DNA of 64,000 nt from an uncultured Pelagibacteraceae bacterium (GTDB lineage Bacteria; Pseudomonadota; Alphaproteobacteria; Pelagibacterales; Pelagibacteraceae): the NCBI GenBank assembly GCA_902620465.1, contig CACNIF010000001.1, positions 305,696 to 369,695 of the forward strand, in the 5' to 3' direction. Under the pieces are notes generated by a model. It did not search any database. It worked only from the letters and a program-made list of their open reading frames with translations, and had not been told where the DNA came from. A program made the position numbers and the translations under genes. How positions within the stretch are numbered: position 1 is the first letter of the stretch; the number at the start of each line of letters is the position of its first letter. Below are positions 34,868-43,208 of the stretch, one piece after another.

Positions 34868-35383
34868 ATGAAAAATAATAAAGGTTTTACACTAATTGAA
34901 TTATTGGTTGTTGTTGCAATCATAGGTATTTTAGCTGCCGTAGGTGTTGTTGCATACAACGGATACACTGGTGCTGCTAAAAAAAATGCAGCTAAAACAA
35001 TTCATGCAAATTTAATTAAGTATGTTGCAGCTGAATATTCTAAATGCACTATAGATAATTCAGATACTATCATGAAAAAAGGTGGTACAGGTGGAATAGA
35101 ATGTTCAACCGAAGATGCTGGAACAGGTGCAATAACTTTCGTTACTGCAGGTGAGATAGTTACTCATTTGGTAGGAGATGATACTCCTTTAGAAGATAAA
35201 AATCCGTACTCAACTTCTAGTGCTGCTGTAAGATCAAGTACAAGTGCAGGCGCAGGTTTTGTTAGTATTGATGCAACTAGTGATAACTTAATAACTGTCC
35301 TTACTTGTTTCACAGACGGTAAAACAGGAAATGAATGTACAGCGACCGACAATCAATTGACTAACACAATATCGATTGATTAA
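34868..35383 (+). CDS. pilA: type IV major pilin
   Basis: MKNNKG|FTLIELLVVVAIIGILAAVGVVAYNGYTGAAKK. Confidence 0.93.
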   Translation: MKNNKGFTLIELLVVVAIIGILAAVGVVAYNGYTGAAKKNAAKTIHANLIKYVAAEYSKCTIDNSDTIMKKGGTGGIECSTEDAGTGAITFVTAGEIVTHLVGDDTPLEDKNPYSTSSAAVRSSTSAGAGFVSIDATSDNLITVLTCFTDGKTGNECTATDNQLTNTISID

Positions 35384-35405
35384 TTTTTTTTGAATTGAGT
35401 TTAAA

Positions 35406-35843
35406 ATGTCTACTAGGAGTTCTGCATTTACTTTAATAGAACTTCTAGTAGTCATTGCTATAATAGGTATCTTATCTGCCGTTGGAACTGTCGCTTATAA
35501 CGGTTACATCGGTGGTACGAAAAAAAAAGCTGCAGAAAATGTCTTAATGCAGATAGGTTTAGCTCAAACAGATCATTATGCTAGTTGTGGAACTTATTAT
35601 TCTACCTCAGATGGTTACTGTGTACCACCAACTGCAGAAACGGAGTGTACACCATCTAAAGGCACAACCGAGACTATAGGAACTGATCTATTTGGAAAAC
35701 CAAGTTACATAAAGCTTCAAAATGGTTTTCTTTTTTGTTCTTTTTCCCCAGGTACAACTTCTTATACAGTGAGAGCTGTAGGCCTTGGTGATTGCCAGTT
35801 AGATATTGATGAAAGTGGTAGTATTGATGACTCTGCATGTTAA
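35406..35843 (+). CDS. second type IV pilin, paralogue of 34868..35383, Ala at -1
   Basis: MSTRSSA|FTLIELLVVIAIIGILSAVGTVAYNGYIGGTKKKAAENV; C-terminal CQLDIDESGSIDDSAC. Confidence 0.9.
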   Translation: MSTRSSAFTLIELLVVIAIIGILSAVGTVAYNGYIGGTKKKAAENVLMQIGLAQTDHYASCGTYYSTSDGYCVPPTAETECTPSKGTTETIGTDLFGKPSYIKLQNGFLFCSFSPGTTSYTVRAVGLGDCQLDIDESGSIDDSAC

Positions 35844-35931
35844 TAGCTACAATTATGAAATTGTAAATTAACCCAAAATGGATATATGAAAACTATAATT
35901 ATACATAAGGTTAATATTTAAAGTATTTAAC

Positions 35932-36222
35932 ATGAAAAAATTAATTTTAATTTTAATAGTTTTCCCACTTTTAACTAATTGTACTCAATATTCTGCTATG
36001 ATGAATCCGAGCATTACATTAGCAACTGGTGGAACTATTTCCCAAGCCTCCACATCTTTAGCAAGTTCACTGGCTGTCAATGAAGCAAAGAAAAGTTTAC
36101 AAGCAGAAGTACCAGAGGAAAAATTTTGTCAGACTTTTCATTCATCTGAATTAAATGAAATTTTTTTTGAGACTATCGATCAATCAGATTGCATTTACGA
36201 TCCCATGAGTATTTATAGATAA
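35932..36222 (+). CDS. small hypothetical lipoprotein
   Basis: MKKLILILIVFPLLTNC lipobox-like signal; 96 aa. Confidence 0.65.
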   Translation: MKKLILILIVFPLLTNCTQYSAMMNPSITLATGGTISQASTSLASSLAVNEAKKSLQAEVPEEKFCQTFHSSELNEIFFETIDQSDCIYDPMSIYR

Positions 36223-36231
36223 TACAAATCA

Positions 36232-38385
36232 ATGATGCCACAAGAAGTAATTGATGTACTATCAAGTAACATCGACACTTTATGGGTAATAGATTGCGCA
36301 ATTCTAGTTTTCATAATGCAAGCAGGTTTTATGTGTATGGAAACTGGCTTATCACGGCATAAAAATAGCATTAATGTTGCCCTTAAAAATGCTGCAGACT
36401 TTGGAGTATCTGTAGTTATTTTCTGGATATTTGGTTTTGGTATCATGTTCGGTACTTCTTATTACGGTTTTTTTGGCACTGATTTATTTTTTTTCAAAAC
36501 TAACAAAGCGGAATACATGACTTACTTTGTATTCCAAGCAATGTTTGTTGCAACTGCTGCAACAATTATTTCAGGTGCAGTTGCTGAAAGAATGAAATTT
36601 AATGGTTATTTGATTATGACTGTTTTAGCTACCGGAATAATTTATCCTATAGTTGGTCATTGGGCGTGGTCCTCAAGTTATCTTTCAAAATATGATACGG
36701 TCGATCAGTTACTAGTTGTTACTGGTTCAGTAAGAACAACCGGATGGCTTTCAGATTTAGGTTTTGTTGATTTTGCAGGAAGTACAATTGTACATTCTGT
36801 AGGTGGATGGATTGCGTTAGCAGCAGTAATTATTTTGGGGCCAAGAATTGGTAAATACTCTAATGCTAATAAAGGAAAATTCACTGGATCTAGTTTTCCA
36901 CTTGCTGTTTTAGGTACACTCATTTTGTGGTTTGGTTGGTTTGGTTTTAATGGTGGTAGCAATGGGGCGATGGATGAAGTAGTGCCTTTAATTTTAATCA
37001 ATACATTTTTAGCTGCTGCTTTTGGTTTATTAACTGGATTAGGTATTTCATATTTTAAACATAAAAAACCCGATCCTTTTTATATTATTTTAGGTCCGTT
37101 AGCAGGTTTAGTTGCAATTACTGCAGGATGTAATTCGATGACGTCTGTCACTGCAATTTTTGTTGGCATCATTGGTTCGATTATTGCAATTTTTGTAAAT
37201 GAACTTTTAAACAAATTTGAAATTGACGATGTTGTTGGTGCTGTTCCAGTTCATTTGGCTGCTGGTATTTGGGGAACTTTAGCTGTTGGATTTTTTAGCG
37301 ATTTAAATATTTTAGATACTGGTCTTGATAGATTTTCACAAATTAAAATTCAATTAATAGGAATTTTGGCAATTGGATCATTTACATTTATATCATCATT
37401 TATAATTTTGAGTTTTGTAAACAAATTTTATCCATTAAGAGTAAGTACCGTTCAAGAGGAATTAGGATTAAATATTGCAGAGCATAATGCAGTTTCAATT
37501 GAGCATGATTTAATTTCAATTTTAAACAAACAATCAGAATCTGGAGATCTTAAAGTAAGGGGGCCTCAAGATCCGTTCACCGCTGGTGGTGTGATTGGTC
37601 TTTATTATAATAAGTTAATGAGCAAGCTTGAAACAACAGAAGAGGAAAAAAACAAGTGGCGTGAAAGAATTTCTAAAGAGGTTAAATTAGCTGTAAAAGT
37701 TCAAGAAAACTTTTTACCAAAAAGAAATTTAAAAAATTATCCTGTGCACGGCATCAACCTATCAGCGAGAGAGGTCTCAGGTGATTTCTTTAGCTTCTAT
37801 CCTCACAATGATAGTATTTATTTTATAATTGCTGATGTTGCTGGCAAAGGTATTCATGCTGGAATGGTTATGGCTAAAGCGTCTACTTTGTTTGAAGTGT
37901 TATCCCAATCAAAAGTAGATCCAGATGAAATGGTTCTGCACATGAATAATGATTTAAATAATACTAAAACTGGTGGAATGTTTGTAACTTCAATAATTGG
38001 TGAATACAATTTAATTACAGATGAAATTAGATGGGTAAACGCAGGTCATCAGCCTGCAATTGTTAGAGATGATAATGGGAAATATGAGCAGTTTCAAAGT
38101 TCAGCACCTCCCCTAGGTGTTATCAAACAGAAAGACAAAAGTATTTATAATATTAATAAGATGAAACTAAATGGTTCAAGATTTTATGCATTTACCGATG
38201 GATTATCTGAAAGCTTAAATGATAAAGGACAAGAAATAGGTATTGACGGATCAATAGATATTATTGAGACTAATTACAACAAAGACACCACTCAACAATT
38301 AAATGATATAACTAAAATGGTCGTAAACACGAGCAAAAATCAAAAACTGTCTGATGATTTAACAGTAATAAGTATTGGAAAATAG
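36232..38385 (+). CDS. ammonium transporter (Amt) fused to C-terminal SpoIIE/RsbU PP2C phosphatase
   Basis: Amt motifs QAGFMCMETGLSRHKNSINVALKN, FGWFGFNGGS, AVPVHLAAGIWGTLAVG; then IADVAGKGIHAGMVMAKA, NAGHQPAIV, FTDGLSE, DDLTVISIG in one 717 aa frame. Confidence 0.93.
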   Translation: MMPQEVIDVLSSNIDTLWVIDCAILVFIMQAGFMCMETGLSRHKNSINVALKNAADFGVSVVIFWIFGFGIMFGTSYYGFFGTDLFFFKTNKAEYMTYFVFQAMFVATAATIISGAVAERMKFNGYLIMTVLATGIIYPIVGHWAWSSSYLSKYDTVDQLLVVTGSVRTTGWLSDLGFVDFAGSTIVHSVGGWIALAAVIILGPRIGKYSNANKGKFTGSSFPLAVLGTLILWFGWFGFNGGSNGAMDEVVPLILINTFLAAAFGLLTGLGISYFKHKKPDPFYIILGPLAGLVAITAGCNSMTSVTAIFVGIIGSIIAIFVNELLNKFEIDDVVGAVPVHLAAGIWGTLAVGFFSDLNILDTGLDRFSQIKIQLIGILAIGSFTFISSFIILSFVNKFYPLRVSTVQEELGLNIAEHNAVSIEHDLISILNKQSESGDLKVRGPQDPFTAGGVIGLYYNKLMSKLETTEEEKNKWRERISKEVKLAVKVQENFLPKRNLKNYPVHGINLSAREVSGDFFSFYPHNDSIYFIIADVAGKGIHAGMVMAKASTLFEVLSQSKVDPDEMVLHMNNDLNNTKTGGMFVTSIIGEYNLITDEIRWVNAGHQPAIVRDDNGKYEQFQSSAPPLGVIKQKDKSIYNINKMKLNGSRFYAFTDGLSESLNDKGQEIGIDGSIDIIETNYNKDTTQQLNDITKMVVNTSKNQKLSDDLTVISIGK

Positions 38386-38445
38386 TATTAATTCACAAAA
38401 AAATATTAATTGAAAAAATAAATAGACTTAATATCTTTCACTTTT

Positions 38446-39747
38446 ATGAATTTAAACACTAACAGATTAATATTTGTTTTCATCTCAATATTATTGCTGA
38501 TGACAACCTTTGCTGTCTCTTCAGAAAAAAATATTACGTACATGCAAATTTTACAAAAACCAAATGATTTAGATTTAAATTTAAAGTATGCCCAGCAACA
38601 AGGTAAAATGGGAAATTTTAAGCAAACAATTTCTACACTTGAAAGATTGAATATGCTTTATCCCGATAATACTGAAATCAAATTATATTTGTTATCAGTT
38701 TTAGTCCAAGTTGACTCACCTGAAAAAGCATCAACCATTATTGAAGAAATGAAATTAAGAAGGGACCTTTCATCTGAAGATTTAGAAACATTACAAGAAA
38801 TTGAAGAGGAATTAAAAGATCGAGAACCAGGTCTTTGGACTTTTGCTGCCGATTTTTCAACTGGAGTGATTGCATCTGATAATGTTAATAGTGTTTCAAG
38901 TACGAGATTTAAAGATTCATCTGGATCACGTGAAGCTTTTAATTCTCCAAAATTTGACAGAACTTTGAGTGGCAGTATGGGATTATCTGCATCTCGACCT
39001 GTTGGAGAGGAGTCCTCGTTACTTATTAATTTGTCCCAAACTACATCTGAACAATATCATGAAGCTGATGATGATTATCAAAGTTATGGTTTTACTCTTG
39101 GTTTAGATACAGTTTTTTTAGGACAAAGTGTTAGTCCGTATCTTATTTTAAGCAAATCAGATTACCAACATGATGCTGATAGTTTTTCTAAGATGTATGG
39201 TTTAGGAGGTTTCTTTTCTGTCGGTGAGAGAAATTCTTTTAGTTACGGATTTTCATACTCAAACTCGAAAGGAAATAACAATATATCTGATACTACTGCA
39301 AACGAGACGAATGCAAGTGGTCATAGTATAAATTTAGGCCACGACTTTATAGTAAATCAACTGATCACAACTAATATTAGTTTAGGTTACAGTGATACCG
39401 ATTCAAGAGTTGATGATGGAAATGATTATGAAAACTACGATGTAGGTTTTGGAATTAATTTTGCATTTCCTTGGGCTTATATCGCAGTAAGTAATAGTAT
39501 GAGTTTCAATGATTACAAGAAAGCAGACACGTCAGTTAATGATACAATAAGATCAGACTTTACAAATACATTTGATATAATTTTAACAAAGGCTATTGGA
39601 GACATTTTTCCAGGGATAGATCCTAACAGAAGCTTTTTTATAAATTTATCTTATGAAAAACTTTTTTCTGAAGCGAATATTATTAATTATGATTATATCG
39701 CAGATTCCTTTTCTTTAAGTTTTTCAAAATCTTTTAGGTTAAATTAA
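38446..39747 (+). CDS. TPR-containing outer-membrane beta-barrel protein
   Basis: Signal peptide, TPR-like helices (AQQQGKMGNFKQTISTLERLNMLYPDN), alternating beta-barrel C-terminal half. Confidence 0.65.
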   Translation: MNLNTNRLIFVFISILLLMTTFAVSSEKNITYMQILQKPNDLDLNLKYAQQQGKMGNFKQTISTLERLNMLYPDNTEIKLYLLSVLVQVDSPEKASTIIEEMKLRRDLSSEDLETLQEIEEELKDREPGLWTFAADFSTGVIASDNVNSVSSTRFKDSSGSREAFNSPKFDRTLSGSMGLSASRPVGEESSLLINLSQTTSEQYHEADDDYQSYGFTLGLDTVFLGQSVSPYLILSKSDYQHDADSFSKMYGLGGFFSVGERNSFSYGFSYSNSKGNNNISDTTANETNASGHSINLGHDFIVNQLITTNISLGYSDTDSRVDDGNDYENYDVGFGINFAFPWAYIAVSNSMSFNDYKKADTSVNDTIRSDFTNTFDIILTKAIGDIFPGIDPNRSFFINLSYEKLFSEANIINYDYIADSFSLSFSKSFRLN

Positions 39748-39860
39748 TTTTTCTTATAAATATTTAAATTTTTGGTTAGATTAACCTTAGTTTTATTGAG
39801 TTTTTTTTAACCCATAATGAACATTAATTATTCCTATTTTCGTCTAAATTTGCTAGTTTC

Positions 39861-41087
39861 ATGGTGATGAAAAAAATTTTTAGTGCAGTCATTGGGCTAT
39901 TTTTAATTCTTTCTTCTCAAGTGAATTCTGCTGAGAAGCTTAGCATTGAAAAGCAACTTGTTGGAATAGTTGGAGCTATATCTGGAACGGTAAAAACTGA
40001 AACAAGAGAGTTAAAGGCTGGCGATAAAATTTATTTAAATGAAACGATTTATGCTGCACCAGGTTCAGGTACACAGATTTTATTATTAGATCAGTCAACT
40101 TTTACAGTTGGTGAAGACTCTGAAGTTGTGATGGATACTTTTATTTTTGATCCAGAAACAAATGATGGAAAAATCGTTGCAAGCGTAAAACAAGGAAGTT
40201 TAAAAGTTATTTCAGGATTAATAAGTAAAAAAAATCCTGACAGCCTTACAGTCGAAGTTCCTGAGGGAACTTTAGGTTCAAGAGGAACAGAATTTCAAAC
40301 TATAGTTTCAAAAGGAAAAACAGATACTTTATTAATTGGTCCAGGAAAAAATAACACTTTAGGTATGAGACCAGGAGCGGTTTTAGTTGGAAATAATCTT
40401 GGTCAAACTTTATTAGATAACCCATATAGTATGACTTCGATGACCAAAGGAAAAGCGCCGGGTCAAGCAAAAAAAATTACTAAAAATCAATTAAAGAAAT
40501 TTAATAAAAAAATGAGAGCTCTTAGAGTAGCCAAGCTATCTCCTAATGAAACTAAAGCTGAGAGAAAACAATTAAGAAAAAATCTTAAAAAAGAATTAAA
40601 AGCACTAGGTTTTGAAAAAGAGGAAATTAAAACAATAATTAAAGAAAACATTCAAAAAGATAAAGAGAAAAAAGTAGCAATTAAAGCTGAAAGAGCAGAA
40701 AAGAAAAAAGCTCAGAAAGCTAAAGCTAAAGCTAAAAAGCAAAAGAAAAAAGCTAAATTAGACGAAGGTAAGAAAAAAGGTAAGAAGAAAAAAGCTAAAG
40801 CAAAAAATAAAAAAGGCAAAAAGAAAAAAGCTAAAGCCGAAAAGAAAAAAGGTACTAAGAAAAAAGCTACTAAGAAAAAAGCTACTAAGAAAAAAGCTAC
40901 TAAGAAAAAAGCAGTAAAGAAAAAGCCAGCTAAAAAGAAAAAAGCAGTGAAGAAAAAACCGAAAAAGAAGAAAAAAGTAGTTAAGAAGAAACCTAAGAGA
41001 AAAGTCGTTAAAAAGAAAAGAGTAGTGAAGAAGAAAAGAGCTGCTAAGAAGAGAAAAGCTAAAAAGAAAAGAAGAAGAAAAAAATAA
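39861..41087 (+). CDS. FecR-domain secreted protein with long Lys-rich C-terminal tail
   Basis: Signal peptide; GDKIYLNETIYAAPGSGTQILLLDQSTFTVGEDSEVVMDTFIFDPE FecR-type domain; tail KKATKKKATKKKATKKKAVKKKPAKKK; start may be ATG 39867. Confidence 0.8.
   Translation: MVMKKIFSAVIGLFLILSSQVNSAEKLSIEKQLVGIVGAISGTVKTETRELKAGDKIYLNETIYAAPGSGTQILLLDQSTFTVGEDSEVVMDTFIFDPETNDGKIVASVKQGSLKVISGLISKKNPDSLTVEVPEGTLGSRGTEFQTIVSKGKTDTLLIGPGKNNTLGMRPGAVLVGNNLGQTLLDNPYSMTSMTKGKAPGQAKKITKNQLKKFNKKMRALRVAKLSPNETKAERKQLRKNLKKELKALGFEKEEIKTIIKENIQKDKEKKVAIKAERAEKKKAQKAKAKAKKQKKKAKLDEGKKKGKKKKAKAKNKKGKKKKAKAEKKKGTKKKATKKKATKKKATKKKAVKKKPAKKKKAVKKKPKKKKKVVKKKPKRKVVKKKRVVKKKRAAKKRKAKKKRRRKK
40851..40910 (+). repeat. 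15-nt tandem repeat (GSTACTAAGAAAAAA, 4 units) within the Lys-rich tail
   Basis: ggtactaagaaaaaa followed by three gctactaagaaaaaa. Confidence 0.85.
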
Positions 41088-41146
41088 ACAGATCTTTCGT
41101 AAATAAGATTTATTTACTTTAATCCAATTACCTATAAATTTGATTT

Positions 41147-43198
41147 GTGAAAGCAATTTTACATAAAAATCTAAATTACGTAGTTTTCTTTGCCTTACTT
41201 ATTCTCTTGATTTTTTTAAAAATTCTTAACCCAAGTTTTATCAAATCAATATCATTTTTAAGTTTTGATCTTTACCAAAAAGTATTTGCAGAAAAAAAAA
41301 ATTCAGATGTTGTAATTATAGATATTGATGAAAAAAGTTTAGGTAAGTTTGGTCAGTTTCCTTGGAATAGAATTGTCTTTGCAGAAATTTTAGATAAGCT
41401 AAACGAGTCAAACCCAAAGGCAATAGGTTTTGATATTTTTTTCACTGAAAAAGATAAACAATCTCCCGATGCTATTATTAAATCGTATGGTTTAATTCCC
41501 TCTGACATAGCAGAACTTCAGAATTTAAAAAGTCCGGATGATATTTTTGCGGAGAAACTTAAAGAGTCTAAATCTATAATAGCAGTTCTGGGAAGCAATG
41601 TTCCGTCTCATTCAAACTATGATCGAAAAGCAAAAGCTAGATTTTTATCTAAAGGTGGGGAACCAAAACAATTTACTTACTCTTATCCTTATTCCATAGG
41701 CTCACTAGAAGTATTAGAAAAAAATGTCAAAGGTTTAGGATCTATCTCTTTTTTAGATCAATTAGACGGTATCATTAGATCTCTACCTTTAATTGTTCAA
41801 TTCAATAAAAAAATGTATCCAACTATGGGTTTAGAGATGGTTAGAGTTGGTTCTAAACAAAAAAATATTTATGTAGAATTAAATGAAGTTGGAATTCAAA
41901 GAATTAGTGCAAGACCTCACAAAATAGACTCCGATCCTAATGGGATTATTTGGATTAAATATAAAAAGTCAGATAAAAATCAATATATTTCAGCCGGGGA
42001 TGTTTATGATGGTAAATTTCAAACAGATTTTTTTAAAGACAAATATGTTTTAATTGGTGCCTCAGCACAAGGTTTATTTGATTTAGTTAAAACTCCTCTT
42101 GGAGTAACTATACCAGGAGTTGAAGTTCATGCTAATGTTATCGAAAATATCTTAGATCAATCCTATTTGGTTAGAAATCCAAACACATATATATTTGAGT
42201 TATTGTTTTCTATTATCGTTGCCCTAATTACATTTATTTTATCTCAAAAGGTAAAACCCAAACTAAGTTTATCAATTTTCTTTGGAAACATCTTGGCAAT
42301 TATAATCATCGGATTTTCAATTTATAAATTTAGATCTGAATTGGTAGATATGAGCTACCCTATATTTATTGTAACCGCTACCTTCTTAACCGGTCTTTAT
42401 TTTAGATTTATTGAGGAAAACAAAATAGCTTTAGATAATTTACAAAAAGAGGCAAAATTATTAAAAGAACGAGAATTAGCTGCAGGAGTTCAAAAAAGCT
42501 TATTTCCAGACATATCAAAATTTGAAAATTTTATTTTTGCAAGAAACGTTCCTGCAAGAGATGTATCAGGAGATTATTTTGATGTGGTAAGATCCACCCC
42601 AGAAGAATACTTTTTCACATTAGCTGATGTATCAGGGAAAGGGGTTAAAGCGGGTATGTATATGGCAAAAGCATCGTCCATATTTAGAACGCTTACGAAC
42701 TTGAAGTTTCCATTAGAAAAAGTTGTGTTCGGTGTCAATAATGAGCTCGTTGAGGCAAAGTTTAAAGGGATGTTTGTTACTGCTGTTTTTGGGAAATTAA
42801 ACATTAAAACAGGAGAACTCGTATTTATTAATGCAGGGCATGAAAGTATTTTGACTTTTGATCAAAATAAAAATTATGAATATATCAAATCAGAAATGCC
42901 ACCCATTGGAATTGTTAAATATTTCACAGAGTCTATGGTTAAATCCAATACTATGAACCTTAAAGATAAAACATTTGTGGTTTATACTGATGGTGTAACG
43001 GAAGGCTATTTGAAAAATGGTGAGGAATTAGGCGCAGAAGGAGTGCAAAAAATCATAGATGGTATGTCAGAAGTGACACCAAAAACTATTGTCGAGTCTA
43101 TTGAAAAAGAATTAAATTGGGGTGCTGAAAAATTAAGAGATGATATTACTTGTATGGCTATAAATATAAATAATACTGAGCTAATCAAAAAGAAATAA
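41147..43198 (+). CDS. CHASE2 sensor domain + TM helices + SpoIIE/RsbU PP2C phosphatase
   Basis: CHASE2-type VVIIDIDEKSLGKFGQFPWNRIVFAEILDKL...PKAIGFDIFF; C-terminal LADVSGKGVKAGMYMAKA, NAGHESILT, YTDGVTE. Confidence 0.92.
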   Translation: MKAILHKNLNYVVFFALLILLIFLKILNPSFIKSISFLSFDLYQKVFAEKKNSDVVIIDIDEKSLGKFGQFPWNRIVFAEILDKLNESNPKAIGFDIFFTEKDKQSPDAIIKSYGLIPSDIAELQNLKSPDDIFAEKLKESKSIIAVLGSNVPSHSNYDRKAKARFLSKGGEPKQFTYSYPYSIGSLEVLEKNVKGLGSISFLDQLDGIIRSLPLIVQFNKKMYPTMGLEMVRVGSKQKNIYVELNEVGIQRISARPHKIDSDPNGIIWIKYKKSDKNQYISAGDVYDGKFQTDFFKDKYVLIGASAQGLFDLVKTPLGVTIPGVEVHANVIENILDQSYLVRNPNTYIFELLFSIIVALITFILSQKVKPKLSLSIFFGNILAIIIIGFSIYKFRSELVDMSYPIFIVTATFLTGLYFRFIEENKIALDNLQKEAKLLKERELAAGVQKSLFPDISKFENFIFARNVPARDVSGDYFDVVRSTPEEYFFTLADVSGKGVKAGMYMAKASSIFRTLTNLKFPLEKVVFGVNNELVEAKFKGMFVTAVFGKLNIKTGELVFINAGHESILTFDQNKNYEYIKSEMPPIGIVKYFTESMVKSNTMNLKDKTFVVYTDGVTEGYLKNGEELGAEGVQKIIDGMSEVTPKTIVESIEKELNWGAEKLRDDITCMAININNTELIKKK

Positions 43199-43208
43199 AT
43201 CTTAATTC

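Noticed and set aside
40851-40910. 15-nt tandem repeat as a mobile element or regulatory array
   Set aside because: In-frame coding repeat explained by the Lys-rich protein tail.
40758-41156. 132 aa minus-strand ORF rich in F/L/S
   Set aside because: Antisense of the AAG/AAA-rich lysine tail of the FecR protein; low-complexity artefact.
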